From the NCBI RefSeq assembly GCF_030656345.1, contig NZ_JAUSNR010000032.1, positions 62,001-126,000 of the forward strand: a stretch of 64,000 nt of DNA. The letters are read 5' to 3'. Origin of the DNA: Pseudotabrizicola sp. (GTDB taxonomy: Bacteria > Pseudomonadota > Alphaproteobacteria > Rhodobacterales > Rhodobacteraceae). Shown in pieces: positions 42,665-52,557 of the stretch (its first letter is position 1; each line of letters opens with the position of its first letter). The position numbers and the translations under genes are program-made. The notes under the pieces are model-generated. The model saw only the letters and a list, made by a program, of their open reading frames with translations. It was not told the origin of the DNA and did no database searches.

Positions 42665-45220
42665 TTAGCTTTGACTACAAGGGTCCGTCAGCGCCAGATG
42701 CGCCGCTGCCAGCCGCGCAAGCGGCACGCGGTATGGCGAACAGGACACGTAATCAAACCCCGCTTTGCGGCAAAAGGCGATTGATTCGGGGTTGCCGCCA
42801 TGCTCGCCACAGATCGAGACCGTCAGATCCGGGCGGGTCTTGCGCCCGCGCTCTGCCCCGATCAGCAGCAGTTCCCCCACCCCGTCCACATCCAGAATAT
42901 GGAACGGATCTTCGGGAAACACGCCCTGCTGCACATAGGTGTTCATGAACCGCCCGGCATCATCGCGCGACAAGCCATAGGTCATCTGGGTCAGGTCATT
43001 GGTGCCGAACGACAAAAATGCCGCATGCTGGGCGATTTCACCGGCGCGCAGGGCGGCGCGCGGGGTTTCCACCATCACCCCCAGCTTGTAGTCGAAATCC
43101 ATCCCCGCCTTGACCCGCACCGCCGCCGCAACAGCATCGACGCGGGTTTTCACCAGTTCGACCTCACGCCGCGCGCTCACCAGCGGGATCATGATTTCCG
43201 GCACCACCGCAGCGCCACGCCGGGCCACCTCGACCGTGGCCTCAAAGATCGCCTGCGCCTGCATGTCATAGATCTCCGGCAGCACCACCCCCAGCCGCAC
43301 GCCGCGCATGCCCAGCATCGGGTTGAACTCGGTCAGCGCCTCGGCGCGGCGGGTGACTTCCGACAACGGCTTGTCCAGCGCCTCGGCCAACTCGCGCAAG
43401 CCTTCGCGGCTGTGGGGCAGGAATTCGTGCAAGGGCGGGTCGAACAACCGGATACAGACCGGCAAACCCGCCATTATTTCAAAGAGTTGCACAAAGTCCG
43501 CCCGCTGCATCGGCAAAAGTCGCGCCAAAGACGCGGCCCGGTCCTGCGAGGTGTCGGCAAAGATCATCTCGCGCATCGCGACCAGACGGTCTTCTTCAAA
43601 GAACATATGCTCGGTCCGGCACAGCCCGATGCCTTGCGCGGCAAACTGGCGGGCGGTGGCGGCATCGGCGGGGGTGTCGGCATTGGCGCGCACGCCGATA
43701 TCGCGGAACTCATCCGCCCAGCCCAGCAAGGTCTGAAAATGGCTGTCCAGCGCCGGGGCCAGCATATCGACCGCCCCCGCCAGCACCTGCCCGGTGGTGC
43801 CATCGACCGTGATCACATCGCCTTCGCCAAAGCTGCGGCCTTCGGCGTGGATGCGTTTGTTCTTGCCGTCCAGCCGCAGATCGGCGCCCACCACACAGGG
43901 CAGGCCCAGACCGCGCGCGATCACCGCCGCATGGCTGGTCACGCCGCCGCGTTCGGTCAGCACCCCGGCCGAGGAATGCATACCGCGAATGTCCTCAGGC
44001 GCGGTTTCGCGCCGCACCAGAATGCACGGCTCGCCCCGCGCCTCACTGGCCTGCGCGGCTGCCGAGGAAAACACGATCCGCCCCACCGCCGCCCCCGGGC
44101 TGGCGGCAATGCCGCGTGCGATCACATCGCGCAGCCCGCGCGGATCGACCTGCGGGTGCAGAAGTTCGGACAGCGCGCGCGGCTCTACCCGCAGCACCGC
44201 GTCTTCGCGCGCGATCACCCCGTCGGTCGCCAGGGCCACCGCGATGCGCAGCCCCGCCCGGGCCGAGCGTTGCACCTTTATCGCGTCGAGCACGGCCAGA
44301 CGGCCATCTTCAATGGTGAATTCAATCTGCATCTCTTCGCGCAGCCGCGCGCGGCAGGCCGCACCATGGCGGATCAGATCGGCCACCAATTCGGGGGCAA
44401 TCTCTTCCAGCGAGGGCCCGCGCGCATCGCGGGTCAGGAACATCGCCTGCGAGGCCTGCAGCGCATCGCGGCCCTGCCCCTGGCCCAGATAGCGCCCGGT
44501 GATCTGCGGCTCCCCCGTCACCGGGTCGACGAACTGCACCACGCCGGAACCGGAAATCCCCTGCCCCAGCCCCTGCGCCATCGCCTGCACCACCAGCCCC
44601 AACGGCGCATCCACCGGCGCGCCCTTGGCCTGCCGCAACAGGCGGGCGGTGGTGCCCTCCCACGCGCGGGCCATGCTGCGCAACACTTCCGACAGCTGCC
44701 GCGCCGGGTCTTGCGGAAATTCCTCATCCATTTCCGTCTGATACACCTGCAACGCCGCCGTCACCGCCTCGGGCGAGGGCGCAGTGGCGGCGAACATGTC
44801 GGGATCCAGCCGGGCGACGTGGGTGGCATAGGATTGCACAAAGCGCAGATAGATCGCATCCGCCGCCTGCTGCCCGTGCCGAGCCGCCAGCGCCTTGTGC
44901 CGTTCGGCATTCAGCCCGATGTTCAGCACCGTGGCAGGCCCGCCCCAATCGGGGTTTTCAGGGCTTGGCCGGACCGAGATCAGGGGCGCCGGGCCGAAAT
45001 GCGCCATGATCGCCGCACAATCCACCGGCGTGCCCGCCGCGATACCGCGCACCGTAAGGGCAGGCAGCGCCACGGTCAGCGGCACCGGCAGATCCAGCCG
45101 CACCAGCCGCTGCAGGCATTTCGCCCGCCAGCCATGCGCCACCCGGTCGATCCGCGCCGAAGGGGTCACCTCGGTAAAGGCGACCATCGGGTCAAGGCTG
45201 GGGATGGTAAGTTTCTGCAC
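42665..45220 (-). CDS. Divergent pyruvate phosphate dikinase-like protein with an altered ATP site
   Basis: An 851-residue PPDK homologue. The swivelling phosphohistidine domain is intact (GGVTSHAAVIARG, H430) as is the PEP barrel (TEHMFFEEDRL, FGTNDLTQMTYG, catalytic cysteine C804 in SICGEHGG). The nucleotide half is degenerate: the N-terminal GGKGANL loop is missing, and the residues that correspond to D321, Q335 and R337 of the Clostridium enzyme read Q298, D312 and I314 (E323 is kept as E300). GTG at 45220 has GAAGGA upstream and is preferred; an ATG at 45187 lacks one. It follows glyS on the same strand. Confidence 0.8.
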   Translation of the reverse strand: MQKLTIPSLDPMVAFTEVTPSARIDRVAHGWRAKCLQRLVRLDLPVPLTVALPALTVRGIAAGTPVDCAAIMAHFGPAPLISVRPSPENPDWGGPATVLNIGLNAERHKALAARHGQQAADAIYLRFVQSYATHVARLDPDMFAATAPSPEAVTAALQVYQTEMDEEFPQDPARQLSEVLRSMARAWEGTTARLLRQAKGAPVDAPLGLVVQAMAQGLGQGISGSGVVQFVDPVTGEPQITGRYLGQGQGRDALQASQAMFLTRDARGPSLEEIAPELVADLIRHGAACRARLREEMQIEFTIEDGRLAVLDAIKVQRSARAGLRIAVALATDGVIAREDAVLRVEPRALSELLHPQVDPRGLRDVIARGIAASPGAAVGRIVFSSAAAQASEARGEPCILVRRETAPEDIRGMHSSAGVLTERGGVTSHAAVIARGLGLPCVVGADLRLDGKNKRIHAEGRSFGEGDVITVDGTTGQVLAGAVDMLAPALDSHFQTLLGWADEFRDIGVRANADTPADAATARQFAAQGIGLCRTEHMFFEEDRLVAMREMIFADTSQDRAASLARLLPMQRADFVQLFEIMAGLPVCIRLFDPPLHEFLPHSREGLRELAEALDKPLSEVTRRAEALTEFNPMLGMRGVRLGVVLPEIYDMQAQAIFEATVEVARRGAAVVPEIMIPLVSARREVELVKTRVDAVAAAVRVKAGMDFDYKLGVMVETPRAALRAGEIAQHAAFLSFGTNDLTQMTYGLSRDDAGRFMNTYVQQGVFPEDPFHILDVDGVGELLLIGAERGRKTRPDLTVSICGEHGGNPESIAFCRKAGFDYVSCSPYRVPLARLAAAHLALTDPCSQS

Positions 45221-45337
45221 CGCGGCAATCCTTCTGCTCGTGCCGACACTACACCGATTCTCGGGTCTGGCAAGGATTGGGGTCGGCAGGATCGGGGACT
45301 GGCACAAGGCCGGTTGCGCGCGGGACTGATGGGGTAA

Positions 45338-45403
45338 GGGGGGCTTTCCGCCCCCCTCGTCGTTTCGCGCCTCACCCCCCGAGGATATTTAGGAACAGAT
45401 GAT
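45338..45403 (+). repeat. Dispersed repeat, subtype C, next to the glyS stop
   Basis: GGGGGG/CCCCCC hairpin (45339-45357) followed at some distance by CCCCCCGAGGATATTTAGGAACAGATGATG (to 45403), ending two bases before the glyS stop codon complement. Confidence 0.7.
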
Positions 45404-45404
45404 G

Positions 45405-47528
45405 TCAGCCGTCGAGTTTGGTCAGGTCGGCGACCGACAGGCAGATCGTGCGGATGCGGTGCAACAGGTTCAGCCGGTTGCGGCGGAGGATCGGGTTGTC
45501 GGCATTGATCTGGGTGGCGGTGAAGAAGGCGTCAATCGGGCCGCGCAGCTTGGCCATGGCCTGCATGGCGGTGGTGAAGTCTTCAGCGGCCATCGCGGGG
45601 GCGATGGTGGCTTCCGCTGCATCAAGGGCGGCGAACAGCGCGCGTTCCGCATCGGTTTCGGCGAATTTCGGATCGGCCCCGAAGGAGTATTCCACCCCAT
45701 CCGCCTTTTCCGCCTGCGTCAGAATGTTGCTGGCGCGTTTATAGCCCTGCACGAGGTTCTGGCCGTCTTCGGTTTGCAGCGTGGCCTGCAAGGCCGTGGC
45801 GCGCTTGACCAGCAAGGTCAGGTCGTCATTGCCGGGCATGGCGAGGCAGGCGTCGATGACATCGTGGCGGATGCCCTGGTCTTTGAGGAAGACTTTGAGG
45901 CGGTCGTGGAGGAAGGTGAGGAGAGCTTTTGTGGTTTGAACTTTGTAGTCGTCGGCACTTTCAAACTCAAAACCGCTCCAAACAATAGCTGTGTGGTCAT
46001 CCAAATAATTTTGAAAGTCAGTGAGAACCGTTCCAAGCGTTAGTCTTGTCGCACTGCCCAACACCAACCTCAACACCCCCAACGCCGCCCTGCGCAGCGC
46101 AAACGGGTCTTTCGATCCCGTGGGCTTTTCATCAATCGCCCAGAACCCGGTCAGCGTGTCGATCTTGTCGGCCAGTGCCACCGCGACGGACACCGGGTCG
46201 GTCGGCACTGCATCCGATGGCCCCAGCGGGGAATAGTGGTCGCGGGCGGCGTTGGCCACCGCGTCGGGCTCGCCCATCTCGCGGGCGTAGTACATGCCCA
46301 TCAGCCCCTGCAATTCCGGGAACTCGCCGACCATGGCCGAGCGCAGGTCGAGCTTGGCCAGCCGTGCCGCGCGTTCCGCCAGATCGGGGTCAGCCCCGAC
46401 CATCGGCGCAATCTCGCGTGACAGCGCCGCGATGCGCGCGATGCGGTCGGACTGGCTGCCCAGTTTGTTGTGGAAGGTGACGGCTTTCAGCCCCTCCTCC
46501 CACTCGCCCATGCCCGCGCGTGCCACGCGCAAGTCATTCTCCCAGAAGAATTTCGCATCCGACAGCCGGGCCGCCAGAACCTTCTGGTTGCCTTTCAGGA
46601 TCGTCTCGCCATGATCTGCCGTGACGGTATTGGCGACGGTGACAAAGCCCTCGATCCGCCCCGTCTTCGGGTTGCGGACGGAGAAGAACTTCTGGTGTTC
46701 CTTCATCGAGGTCTGCAAAACCTCCGCTGGCAGGCCGAGGAAATCATCGGCAATGCGGCCCATCAGCGGCACCGGCCATTCGACAAGGCCCGCCACTTCC
46801 GCCAGCAGGCCCGCGTCTTCGACCAGTTCCATCCCGGCGGCGAAGGCCAGTGTCTGCGCCTCAGCCCGGATCGCGTCTTCGCGCTCGGCTGAATCCAGAA
46901 TGACATGCGCGCGCTTGAGCTTTGCCGCGTAATCCTCGAAATTGTTTACCGAAAATGCGCCCGGCGACAGGAAGCGGTGGCCACGGGTGGTGTTGCCCGC
47001 GACAATGCCATCGACGCTCACCGGCACCACTTCGGCCCCGCCTTCATCGGTCAACAGGCACAGGATGGCGTGCAGCGGGCGCACCCAGCGCAGGGTGCCA
47101 TTGCCCCAGCGCATCGATTTGGGCCATGGGAAGGTGCGGATCGTGGTTTCCAGCACTTCGGCGATGATGTCCGGGGCCATGCGGCCCGGGCGGGTGATCA
47201 CTGCAAAATAGACCTCGCCCTTCTTGTCGGCGCGTTTTTCCAGCTGGTCCAGCGTCAGCCCGGTAGAGCGCAGGAAGCCTTCGACCGCAGCGGCGGGCGC
47301 CGACACACTGGGCCCCTTGCGCTCTTCGCGCACGGCGCGGGACTCAGCGCTCAGCCCCTCTACCGCAAGGGTCAGGCGGCGCGGCGTGGAAAAGGCGGCT
47401 GCGTGGGCATAGGTCAGCCCGGCCCCGACCAGACCATCGGTCACCAGCTTTTTCAGGTCATCGCGGGCGCGGGCCTGCATGCGGGCCGGGATTTCCTCGG
47501 AAAACAATTCGATCAGCAGATCAGACAT
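45405..47528 (-). CDS. glyS: Glycyl-tRNA synthetase beta subunit
   Basis: A 707-residue subunit of the alpha2-beta2 enzyme, with DLLIELFSEEIPARMQ at the start and LFSVRNPKTGRIEGFVTVANT in the B domain region. The C-terminal anticodon-binding part includes FLHDRLKVFLKDQGIRHDVIDACL. A patch at 45921-46050 (about 42% G+C against 65-70% nearby) encodes about residues 493-536. The frame stays open. Partner glyQ lies upstream, with a small gene between them. Confidence 0.96.
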   Translation of the reverse strand: MSDLLIELFSEEIPARMQARARDDLKKLVTDGLVGAGLTYAHAAAFSTPRRLTLAVEGLSAESRAVREERKGPSVSAPAAAVEGFLRSTGLTLDQLEKRADKKGEVYFAVITRPGRMAPDIIAEVLETTIRTFPWPKSMRWGNGTLRWVRPLHAILCLLTDEGGAEVVPVSVDGIVAGNTTRGHRFLSPGAFSVNNFEDYAAKLKRAHVILDSAEREDAIRAEAQTLAFAAGMELVEDAGLLAEVAGLVEWPVPLMGRIADDFLGLPAEVLQTSMKEHQKFFSVRNPKTGRIEGFVTVANTVTADHGETILKGNQKVLAARLSDAKFFWENDLRVARAGMGEWEEGLKAVTFHNKLGSQSDRIARIAALSREIAPMVGADPDLAERAARLAKLDLRSAMVGEFPELQGLMGMYYAREMGEPDAVANAARDHYSPLGPSDAVPTDPVSVAVALADKIDTLTGFWAIDEKPTGSKDPFALRRAALGVLRLVLGSATRLTLGTVLTDFQNYLDDHTAIVWSGFEFESADDYKVQTTKALLTFLHDRLKVFLKDQGIRHDVIDACLAMPGNDDLTLLVKRATALQATLQTEDGQNLVQGYKRASNILTQAEKADGVEYSFGADPKFAETDAERALFAALDAAEATIAPAMAAEDFTTAMQAMAKLRGPIDAFFTATQINADNPILRRNRLNLLHRIRTICLSVADLTKLDG

Positions 47529-47532
47529 CGGA

Positions 47533-48006
47533 TCAATCCTCGGCAGCGGGGTTCAGCTGATGCCAGGCAAAGGCCCGGCCATCGGGGAAGACGGCGACCA
47601 CGCGGTCTATATCAGCGGCGACGTTGGATTGCGACAGAAAGGCAAGCGCTTCGCCCCGTTCCAGCGCGGTGCCGATTTCCACAGCATCAAAGCAATCAAA
47701 CCAGCCGGGGGCGACCAGCGGCACCGCCCCGTCATAGGCGATATAGGTTTCGGACAGCATGGCCTGCGTCATCGGCGTGGTGAAACAGGCGCGGAACCGC
47801 AGCGGGCTGCTCTCCGCGTCGATGCCGGTGACACCTTCGGCGAGGATCGGTTCCGGCTGGCCGGATTCGATGGTGGTGAGCAGAATCTCCTGCCCCGGGG
47901 TGAAGCTGACCGGCTCGTAAAACGCGTAGATCTGCAGATACCAGATCGCCACCCCTGCCAAAGCTGCTGAAATCACGATCGCCCCCGCTGCTATCTTGCC
48001 GTTCAT
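47533..48006 (-). CDS. Membrane-anchored protein between glyQ and glyS, unknown function
   Basis: A 157-residue protein with an N-terminal membrane anchor (about 5-26) and an extracytoplasmic domain that holds two cysteines (RFRACFTT and WFDCFDAV). It may belong to DUF6446, which I recall only loosely. Its ATG overlaps the glyQ stop (ATGA), and glyS follows after 4 bases, so it is co-expressed with the synthetase without an obvious functional tie. Confidence 0.75.
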   Translation of the reverse strand: MNGKIAAGAIVISAALAGVAIWYLQIYAFYEPVSFTPGQEILLTTIESGQPEPILAEGVTGIDAESSPLRFRACFTTPMTQAMLSETYIAYDGAVPLVAPGWFDCFDAVEIGTALERGEALAFLSQSNVAADIDRVVAVFPDGRAFAWHQLNPAAED

Positions 48007-48968
48007 GCCGACACCACGGCGTCTGCGCCGGCGTCCGTGAGGCGGAAGGCATCGGCGCAGGCCTTGGCCAGCGCCCGCACCCGGCCAATATAGGCCTGCC
48101 GTTCGGTGACAGAGATCACCCCGCGCGCGTCGAGCAGGTTGAACAGATGGCTGGCCTTGATGCACTGGTCGTAGGCCGGATGCGCCATGATGATGCGCTT
48201 GCCGGTCTTCGGGTCCTCGGGCGGAAAGGCCAGCAGGCGGGCGCATTCGGCCTCGGCATCCTCAAAATGGCGCAGAAGCTGCGCGGTGTCGGCCGCGTCG
48301 AAGTTGTGGCGCGAGTATTCTTCCTCGGTCTGGCGGAAGATATCGCCATAGGTCAGCGGGATGGGCGCGGATGGATCATTGAACGGCATGGTCATCACAT
48401 GATCAATGCCCAGCACATACATCGCCAGACGCTCCAGCCCGTAGGTCAGCTCTCCGCTCACCGGGCGGCAGTCATGGCCGCCGACCTGCTGGAAATAGGT
48501 GAACTGGCTGACCTCCATCCCGTCGCACCAGACCTCCCACCCCAGACCCCAGGCGCCGAGCGTGGGCGATTCCCAGTCATCCTCGACAAAGCGGATGTCG
48601 TGCAGCGCGGGGTCAAGGCCGATGGCGCGCAACGACCCCAGATACAGGTCCTGCAAGTCCGGCGGAGAGGGTTTGATGATCACCTGATATTGATAGTAAT
48701 GCTGCAGGCGGTTCGGGTTTTCGCCATAGCGCCCGTCGGTCGGGCGGCGCGACGGCTGCACATAGGCGGCAGCCCATGGCGTTGTGCCCAGAGACCGCAG
48801 CGTGGTGGCCGGGTGAAAGGTGCCTGCCCCCACCTCCATGTCGTAAGGTTGCAGGATCGCGCAGCCTTTGGCCGCCCAATAGGCCTGAAGGCGCAGGATA
48901 ATCTCCTGAAACGACCGAGGCGTGGTGATTGCGTCGTGATCCGTACCCGAAAGCGGCGTGTCTGACAT
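48003..48968 (-). CDS. glyQ: Glycyl-tRNA synthetase alpha subunit
   Basis: A 321-residue class II synthetase subunit with [40 protein letters not shown], the motif [25 protein letters not shown] and [16 protein letters not shown] 48968 opens the usual N-terminus; a longer upstream frame is non-coding. It is divergent from the secreted protein gene at 49169. Confidence 0.97.
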   Translation of the reverse strand: MSDTPLSGTDHDAITTPRSFQEIILRLQAYWAAKGCAILQPYDMEVGAGTFHPATTLRSLGTTPWAAAYVQPSRRPTDGRYGENPNRLQHYYQYQVIIKPSPPDLQDLYLGSLRAIGLDPALHDIRFVEDDWESPTLGAWGLGWEVWCDGMEVSQFTYFQQVGGHDCRPVSGELTYGLERLAMYVLGIDHVMTMPFNDPSAPIPLTYGDIFRQTEEEYSRHNFDAADTAQLLRHFEDAEAECARLLAFPPEDPKTGKRIIMAHPAYDQCIKASHLFNLLDARGVISVTERQAYIGRVRALAKACADAFRLTDAGADAVVSA

Positions 48969-49168
48969 GATGGTGACCCCCGGTGGCACGTAAAAGCCTT
49001 GAAATGCACGGCTGTCATAGGCAAGAGGCGGGACAGGGTCAATGCGCCGCCGCGCGCCTTTCGGGGCATGGGGTGATTTGCGCCGGACGGCCGGGGCATC
49101 TGCCCCGGCAAAGCACAGGCCGCGCCGCCAGTCGGGTGGATCGCGGGAACCGAAGGGAACGGAACGGA

Positions 49169-50935
49169 ATGCTGCGCGCGACACTTGGGATCTGGATGAT
49201 GGCCGCAACGCTTTGGGCCGGGATGGCCGCCGCGCAACAGCAATCCTGGGTGCAGGTCGAAGCCCAGCCGACGCTGGCCGAAGCGCAGGAGCGGGCAAGC
49301 GCCTATGCGGCCGCGTTCCCCGATGTGGTCGGCTATCTGCTGGGGTCGCGCTGGTACGGTATCGCCCTTGGCCCCTACGCCCCCGAAGAGGCCGCCCAGC
49401 GGCTGGCCGACCTGCGGCGCGAAAACCTGATCCCGGCGGACAGCTATCTGACCGACGGCACCAATTTCCGCGACCAGTTCTGGCCGGTCGGCGGCGCGCA
49501 GGCCGCACCGCTGGCCACGCCGCTGGCCCCCGATCTGCCGGTCGAGGTGGCCCCGCTGCCGGAGCTGAGCGTCGAGGCAGCCCCCGAAGCCCCCGCCCCA
49601 CCCGCCGACGAAACCTTGGCCGAAGCCCGCAGGTCCGAAGCGGCGCTGAGCCTTGAAGACCGGCAGGAGCTGCAACGCGCCCTGCAATGGGATGGCTATT
49701 ACACCGCCGCCATCGACGGCGCTTTCGGCCCCGGCACCCGCAATTCGATGGCCGACTATCAGACCGCAATGGGGCTGGAGCCGACCGGCGTGCTGACCAC
49801 GATTCAGCGCGATATGCTGGTGGCCAACTGGCGGGCCGATCTGGCGGAATACGGGTTCGAGACCGTGTCCGAAACCGAGTCCGGCATCGAGATCACCCTG
49901 CCGCTGGCTCTGGTCCAGTTCGACCATTACGAGCCGCCCTTCGTGCATTACGCGCCCAAAGCGCCGGGCGGGATGCAGGTGATCCTGATCTCGCAACCCG
50001 GCGACACCGCCGCGCTGTATGGTCTGTATGATGTGCTGCAGACCCTGACCATCATTCCGCAGGACGGCGCGCGCAGCCGGTCCGAGCGGTCGTTCGAGAT
50101 CAACGGCACCTCAGCCACCACCCGCAGCTATGCCTTTGCCGAAACCCGCGCCGGGCTGGTCAAAGGCTATCTTCTGGTCTGGTCGCCCGATCAGCAGGAT
50201 CAGGCCGCCCGTGTGCTGGCGCAGATGCAATCCAGCTTCCGCGCGTTGGGCAACCGCGCGCTGGACCCCGGCATGGTGGCGATGACCGACGCCGCCCGCC
50301 GTGGTCTGCTGGCCGGGCTGGATGTGCGGCGGCCCAAACTCTCCGCTTCGGGTTTTTACGTCGATGCCACCGGCCGGGTGCTGACCACGGCGGCCACCGT
50401 GGCAAACTGTGGCCGCATCACGCTTGACGGGCTGACCGAGGCGCGCGTGGACTTTGCCGACACCACCACCGGCACCGCCCTGCTGACCCCCGCCACCCCA
50501 CTTTCCCCGCCCGCCGTGGCCGGGTTCCAGACCACGCCCGACCGGGTGGGATCGCAGATCGCGGTCGCGGGCTACACCTATGGCGACAGCCTGCCCGCCC
50601 CGGTGATCACCTTTGGCCTGCTGGAAGAGTTGCAGGGCCTGAACGGTGAGGCCGGGGTGAAGCGTCTGGGCATCACCACCCTGCCCGGCGATGCCGGTGG
50701 CCCGGTGCTGGATGGCACCGGCGCGGTGCTGGGCATGCTGATGCCGCGGGACGCGGACCCGGCCCGTGTGCTGCCCGAAGGCGTCGAATTCGCCGCCTCG
50801 GCCAGCAGTCTGCAACAGATGCTGGGCGCGCGCGGTATTGCCCTGAGCGAGACCACCGCCACCGGCGCACTGGCCCCCGAAGACCTGACGCGCAAGGCGA
50901 CGGGGATGACGGTGCTGGTCAGCTGCTGGGAATGA
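49169..50935 (+). CDS. Secreted SPOR/peptidoglycan-binding protein with a trypsin-like domain that lacks catalytic residues
   Basis: A 588-residue exported protein: signal peptide (about 1-24, AGMAAAQ), a SPOR-like segment (about 28-95), a proline- and alanine-rich linker, a PG_binding_1 domain (about 150-215, [21 protein letters not shown]) and a C-terminal trypsin-like fold (about 395-560). The serine motif reads GDAGGP, with Ala at 509, and the histidine region reads TTAATVANC; no histidine occurs after about residue 395. It is therefore probably an inactive scaffold at the wall. Confidence 0.8.
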   Translation: MLRATLGIWMMAATLWAGMAAAQQQSWVQVEAQPTLAEAQERASAYAAAFPDVVGYLLGSRWYGIALGPYAPEEAAQRLADLRRENLIPADSYLTDGTNFRDQFWPVGGAQAAPLATPLAPDLPVEVAPLPELSVEAAPEAPAPPADETLAEARRSEAALSLEDRQELQRALQWDGYYTAAIDGAFGPGTRNSMADYQTAMGLEPTGVLTTIQRDMLVANWRADLAEYGFETVSETESGIEITLPLALVQFDHYEPPFVHYAPKAPGGMQVILISQPGDTAALYGLYDVLQTLTIIPQDGARSRSERSFEINGTSATTRSYAFAETRAGLVKGYLLVWSPDQQDQAARVLAQMQSSFRALGNRALDPGMVAMTDAARRGLLAGLDVRRPKLSASGFYVDATGRVLTTAATVANCGRITLDGLTEARVDFADTTTGTALLTPATPLSPPAVAGFQTTPDRVGSQIAVAGYTYGDSLPAPVITFGLLEELQGLNGEAGVKRLGITTLPGDAGGPVLDGTGAVLGMLMPRDADPARVLPEGVEFAASASSLQQMLGARGIALSETTATGALAPEDLTRKATGMTVLVSCWE

Positions 50936-50979
50936 AGGGGGCGCGTGAGCGTCTGGCCGCGCGCGTGACCCTTGGCGTC

Positions 50980-51041
50980 GCAGGGGGGCCAGCCCCCCGA
51001 CGCTTCGCTCCTCTCCCCGGGATATTTCTGAACAGATGATG
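50980..51041 (+). repeat. Dispersed repeat, subtype C, next to the trkH stop
   Basis: GGGGGGCCAGCCCCCC hairpin (50983-50998), then a short spacer and CCCCGGGATATTTCTGAACAGATGATGG. It separates the secreted protein gene from the convergent trkH pair. Confidence 0.75.
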
Positions 51042-51048
51042 GGCCGGT

Positions 51049-52497
51049 TCAGGTCTGCCAGAACCGGCGCATGAACAGGACGTAGACCGACAGCAGCTCC
51101 AGTCGGCCGACCAGCATGCCCGCCATCATCATCCATTTGGCCGATGTGGGGAAACCTGACACCGCCCCGGTGGCCCCCACCTCGCGACCAAACACCGGGC
51201 CGACGTTGGCGATGCTGGTCCAGGCGGCGGTGACGGCGGTCTTGAACTCCAGCCCGGTCAGCGACAGCGCCACCGAAAGCAGGCCGAAGGTCAGGATGAA
51301 CAGGGTGAAGAACACGATCACCGAATCCACCACATCCTGCCCCACCGTGCGCCCGGCATAGCGCAGCGGGTTGACCGAGGACGGGTTGTGCAACCGCTTG
51401 ATCTGCACCTTGATCGCCTCGAACAGGATCAGATAGCGGAACACCTTGACCGAACACCCCGTGGATGAGGTACAGCCGCCGATCAGCCCGACAAGGATCA
51501 GGATGACAAAGGGAAATGTGCCCCAGCCCGACAGATCGACGCTGGAAAATCCGGTGCCCGAAAAGGTCGACACCACGTTGAAGGCCGACTCGCGCAGCAA
51601 AGGGCCAAAGGCCATGCCATGCGTCGCCACCTCGTACAGAACCACTGCCAGCACCGCATAAAGGTTCCAGCGCAGATAGGCCCGCACCTGCGGGTCCTGC
51701 CAGATCGGCAGGAAGATGCCTTGCGCCAGCTGCACAAAGCGGATGAACGGCAGGCTGCCCAGCAGCATGAACGCCACCGCCGCATATTCCAGCGGCCCCT
51801 GAAACATGCCGAAAGACGCATCATGGCTGGACATGCCCCCGGTCGACACGGTCGTCAGCGCGTGCATCACCGCGTCAAACCCGCTCATCCCCAGGGCGAA
51901 ATAGGTCATCGCGCAGGCCACCGTCAGCCAGACATAGATCTGGATCAGCGCGGACGAGATATCGAGCGCGCGCGGCAGCACCTTGCCCAGTGTGTCAAAG
52001 CCTTCGGAGCGGAAGAATTGCATCCCCCCCACCTTCATCACCGGCAGGAACAGCAGGGCCACGATCACAATCCCCAAGCCCCCCAGCCATTGCAGGATGC
52101 CGCGCCACAGGTTCGCCCCCAGGGGCAGCGCATCCAGACCCGCAATGACGGTTGTGCCGGTGGTGGTCATCCCCGACACCGATTCGAACAGCGCATCGGT
52201 GGCCGACAGACCCGGTGCCCCCAGCATCAGCGGCAGCGCGCCAAAGGCCGGCATCGCGACCCAGACCCCGGTGGTCAGAAGGAAAATCTGCTGCAGGCTC
52301 ATCGATCCGCCCGCCCCGTTGGCCGAGGCCAGCGCGGTCGCCCCCCCCGCCACAAGGCACAGGATCGACGCCTGCACAAAAGCCTGCCAGTTCGGATCAC
52401 CCGCCGCCCGGTCCAGCGCCATCGGGAACAGCATGAACACCCCCATGGCTGCCACCAGAAGGCCGATCACATAGGTCACAGGGCGCACGTCGATCAT
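51049..52497 (-). CDS. trkH: Trk-type potassium uptake channel subunit TrkH (copy 2 of a tandem pair)
   Basis: A 482-residue SKT-family protein with four selectivity filter loops: TTTGTT (near 123), STGGMSS (near 220), GTGFSS (near 316) and NVGPVFG (near 438). It forms a K+ pore with TrkA subunits, absent here. The ATG at 52497 starts the MIDVRPVTYVIGLL helix. It follows the other trkH copy, with 60 bases between. Confidence 0.93.
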   Translation of the reverse strand: MIDVRPVTYVIGLLVAAMGVFMLFPMALDRAAGDPNWQAFVQASILCLVAGGATALASANGAGGSMSLQQIFLLTTGVWVAMPAFGALPLMLGAPGLSATDALFESVSGMTTTGTTVIAGLDALPLGANLWRGILQWLGGLGIVIVALLFLPVMKVGGMQFFRSEGFDTLGKVLPRALDISSALIQIYVWLTVACAMTYFALGMSGFDAVMHALTTVSTGGMSSHDASFGMFQGPLEYAAVAFMLLGSLPFIRFVQLAQGIFLPIWQDPQVRAYLRWNLYAVLAVVLYEVATHGMAFGPLLRESAFNVVSTFSGTGFSSVDLSGWGTFPFVILILVGLIGGCTSSTGCSVKVFRYLILFEAIKVQIKRLHNPSSVNPLRYAGRTVGQDVVDSVIVFFTLFILTFGLLSVALSLTGLEFKTAVTAAWTSIANVGPVFGREVGATGAVSGFPTSAKWMMMAGMLVGRLELLSVYVLFMRRFWQT

Positions 52498-52557
52498 GAC
52501 CCGAGCCTTGGCGAAGCCCCGCGCCCGAGTCAATCAGGCAGGGGGCAGGCAGGGACA

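Noticed and set aside
42800..45337. An 845-codon plus-strand frame opposite the PPDK-like gene
   Set aside because: Antisense shadow with biased Arg/His/Gln composition; the minus-strand frame shows PPDK motifs.
48969..49769. An N-terminal extension of glyQ to about 588 residues
   Set aside because: The extra part is Arg/Pro-rich, overlaps a clear secreted protein gene on the other strand, and normal GlyQ begins at 48968.
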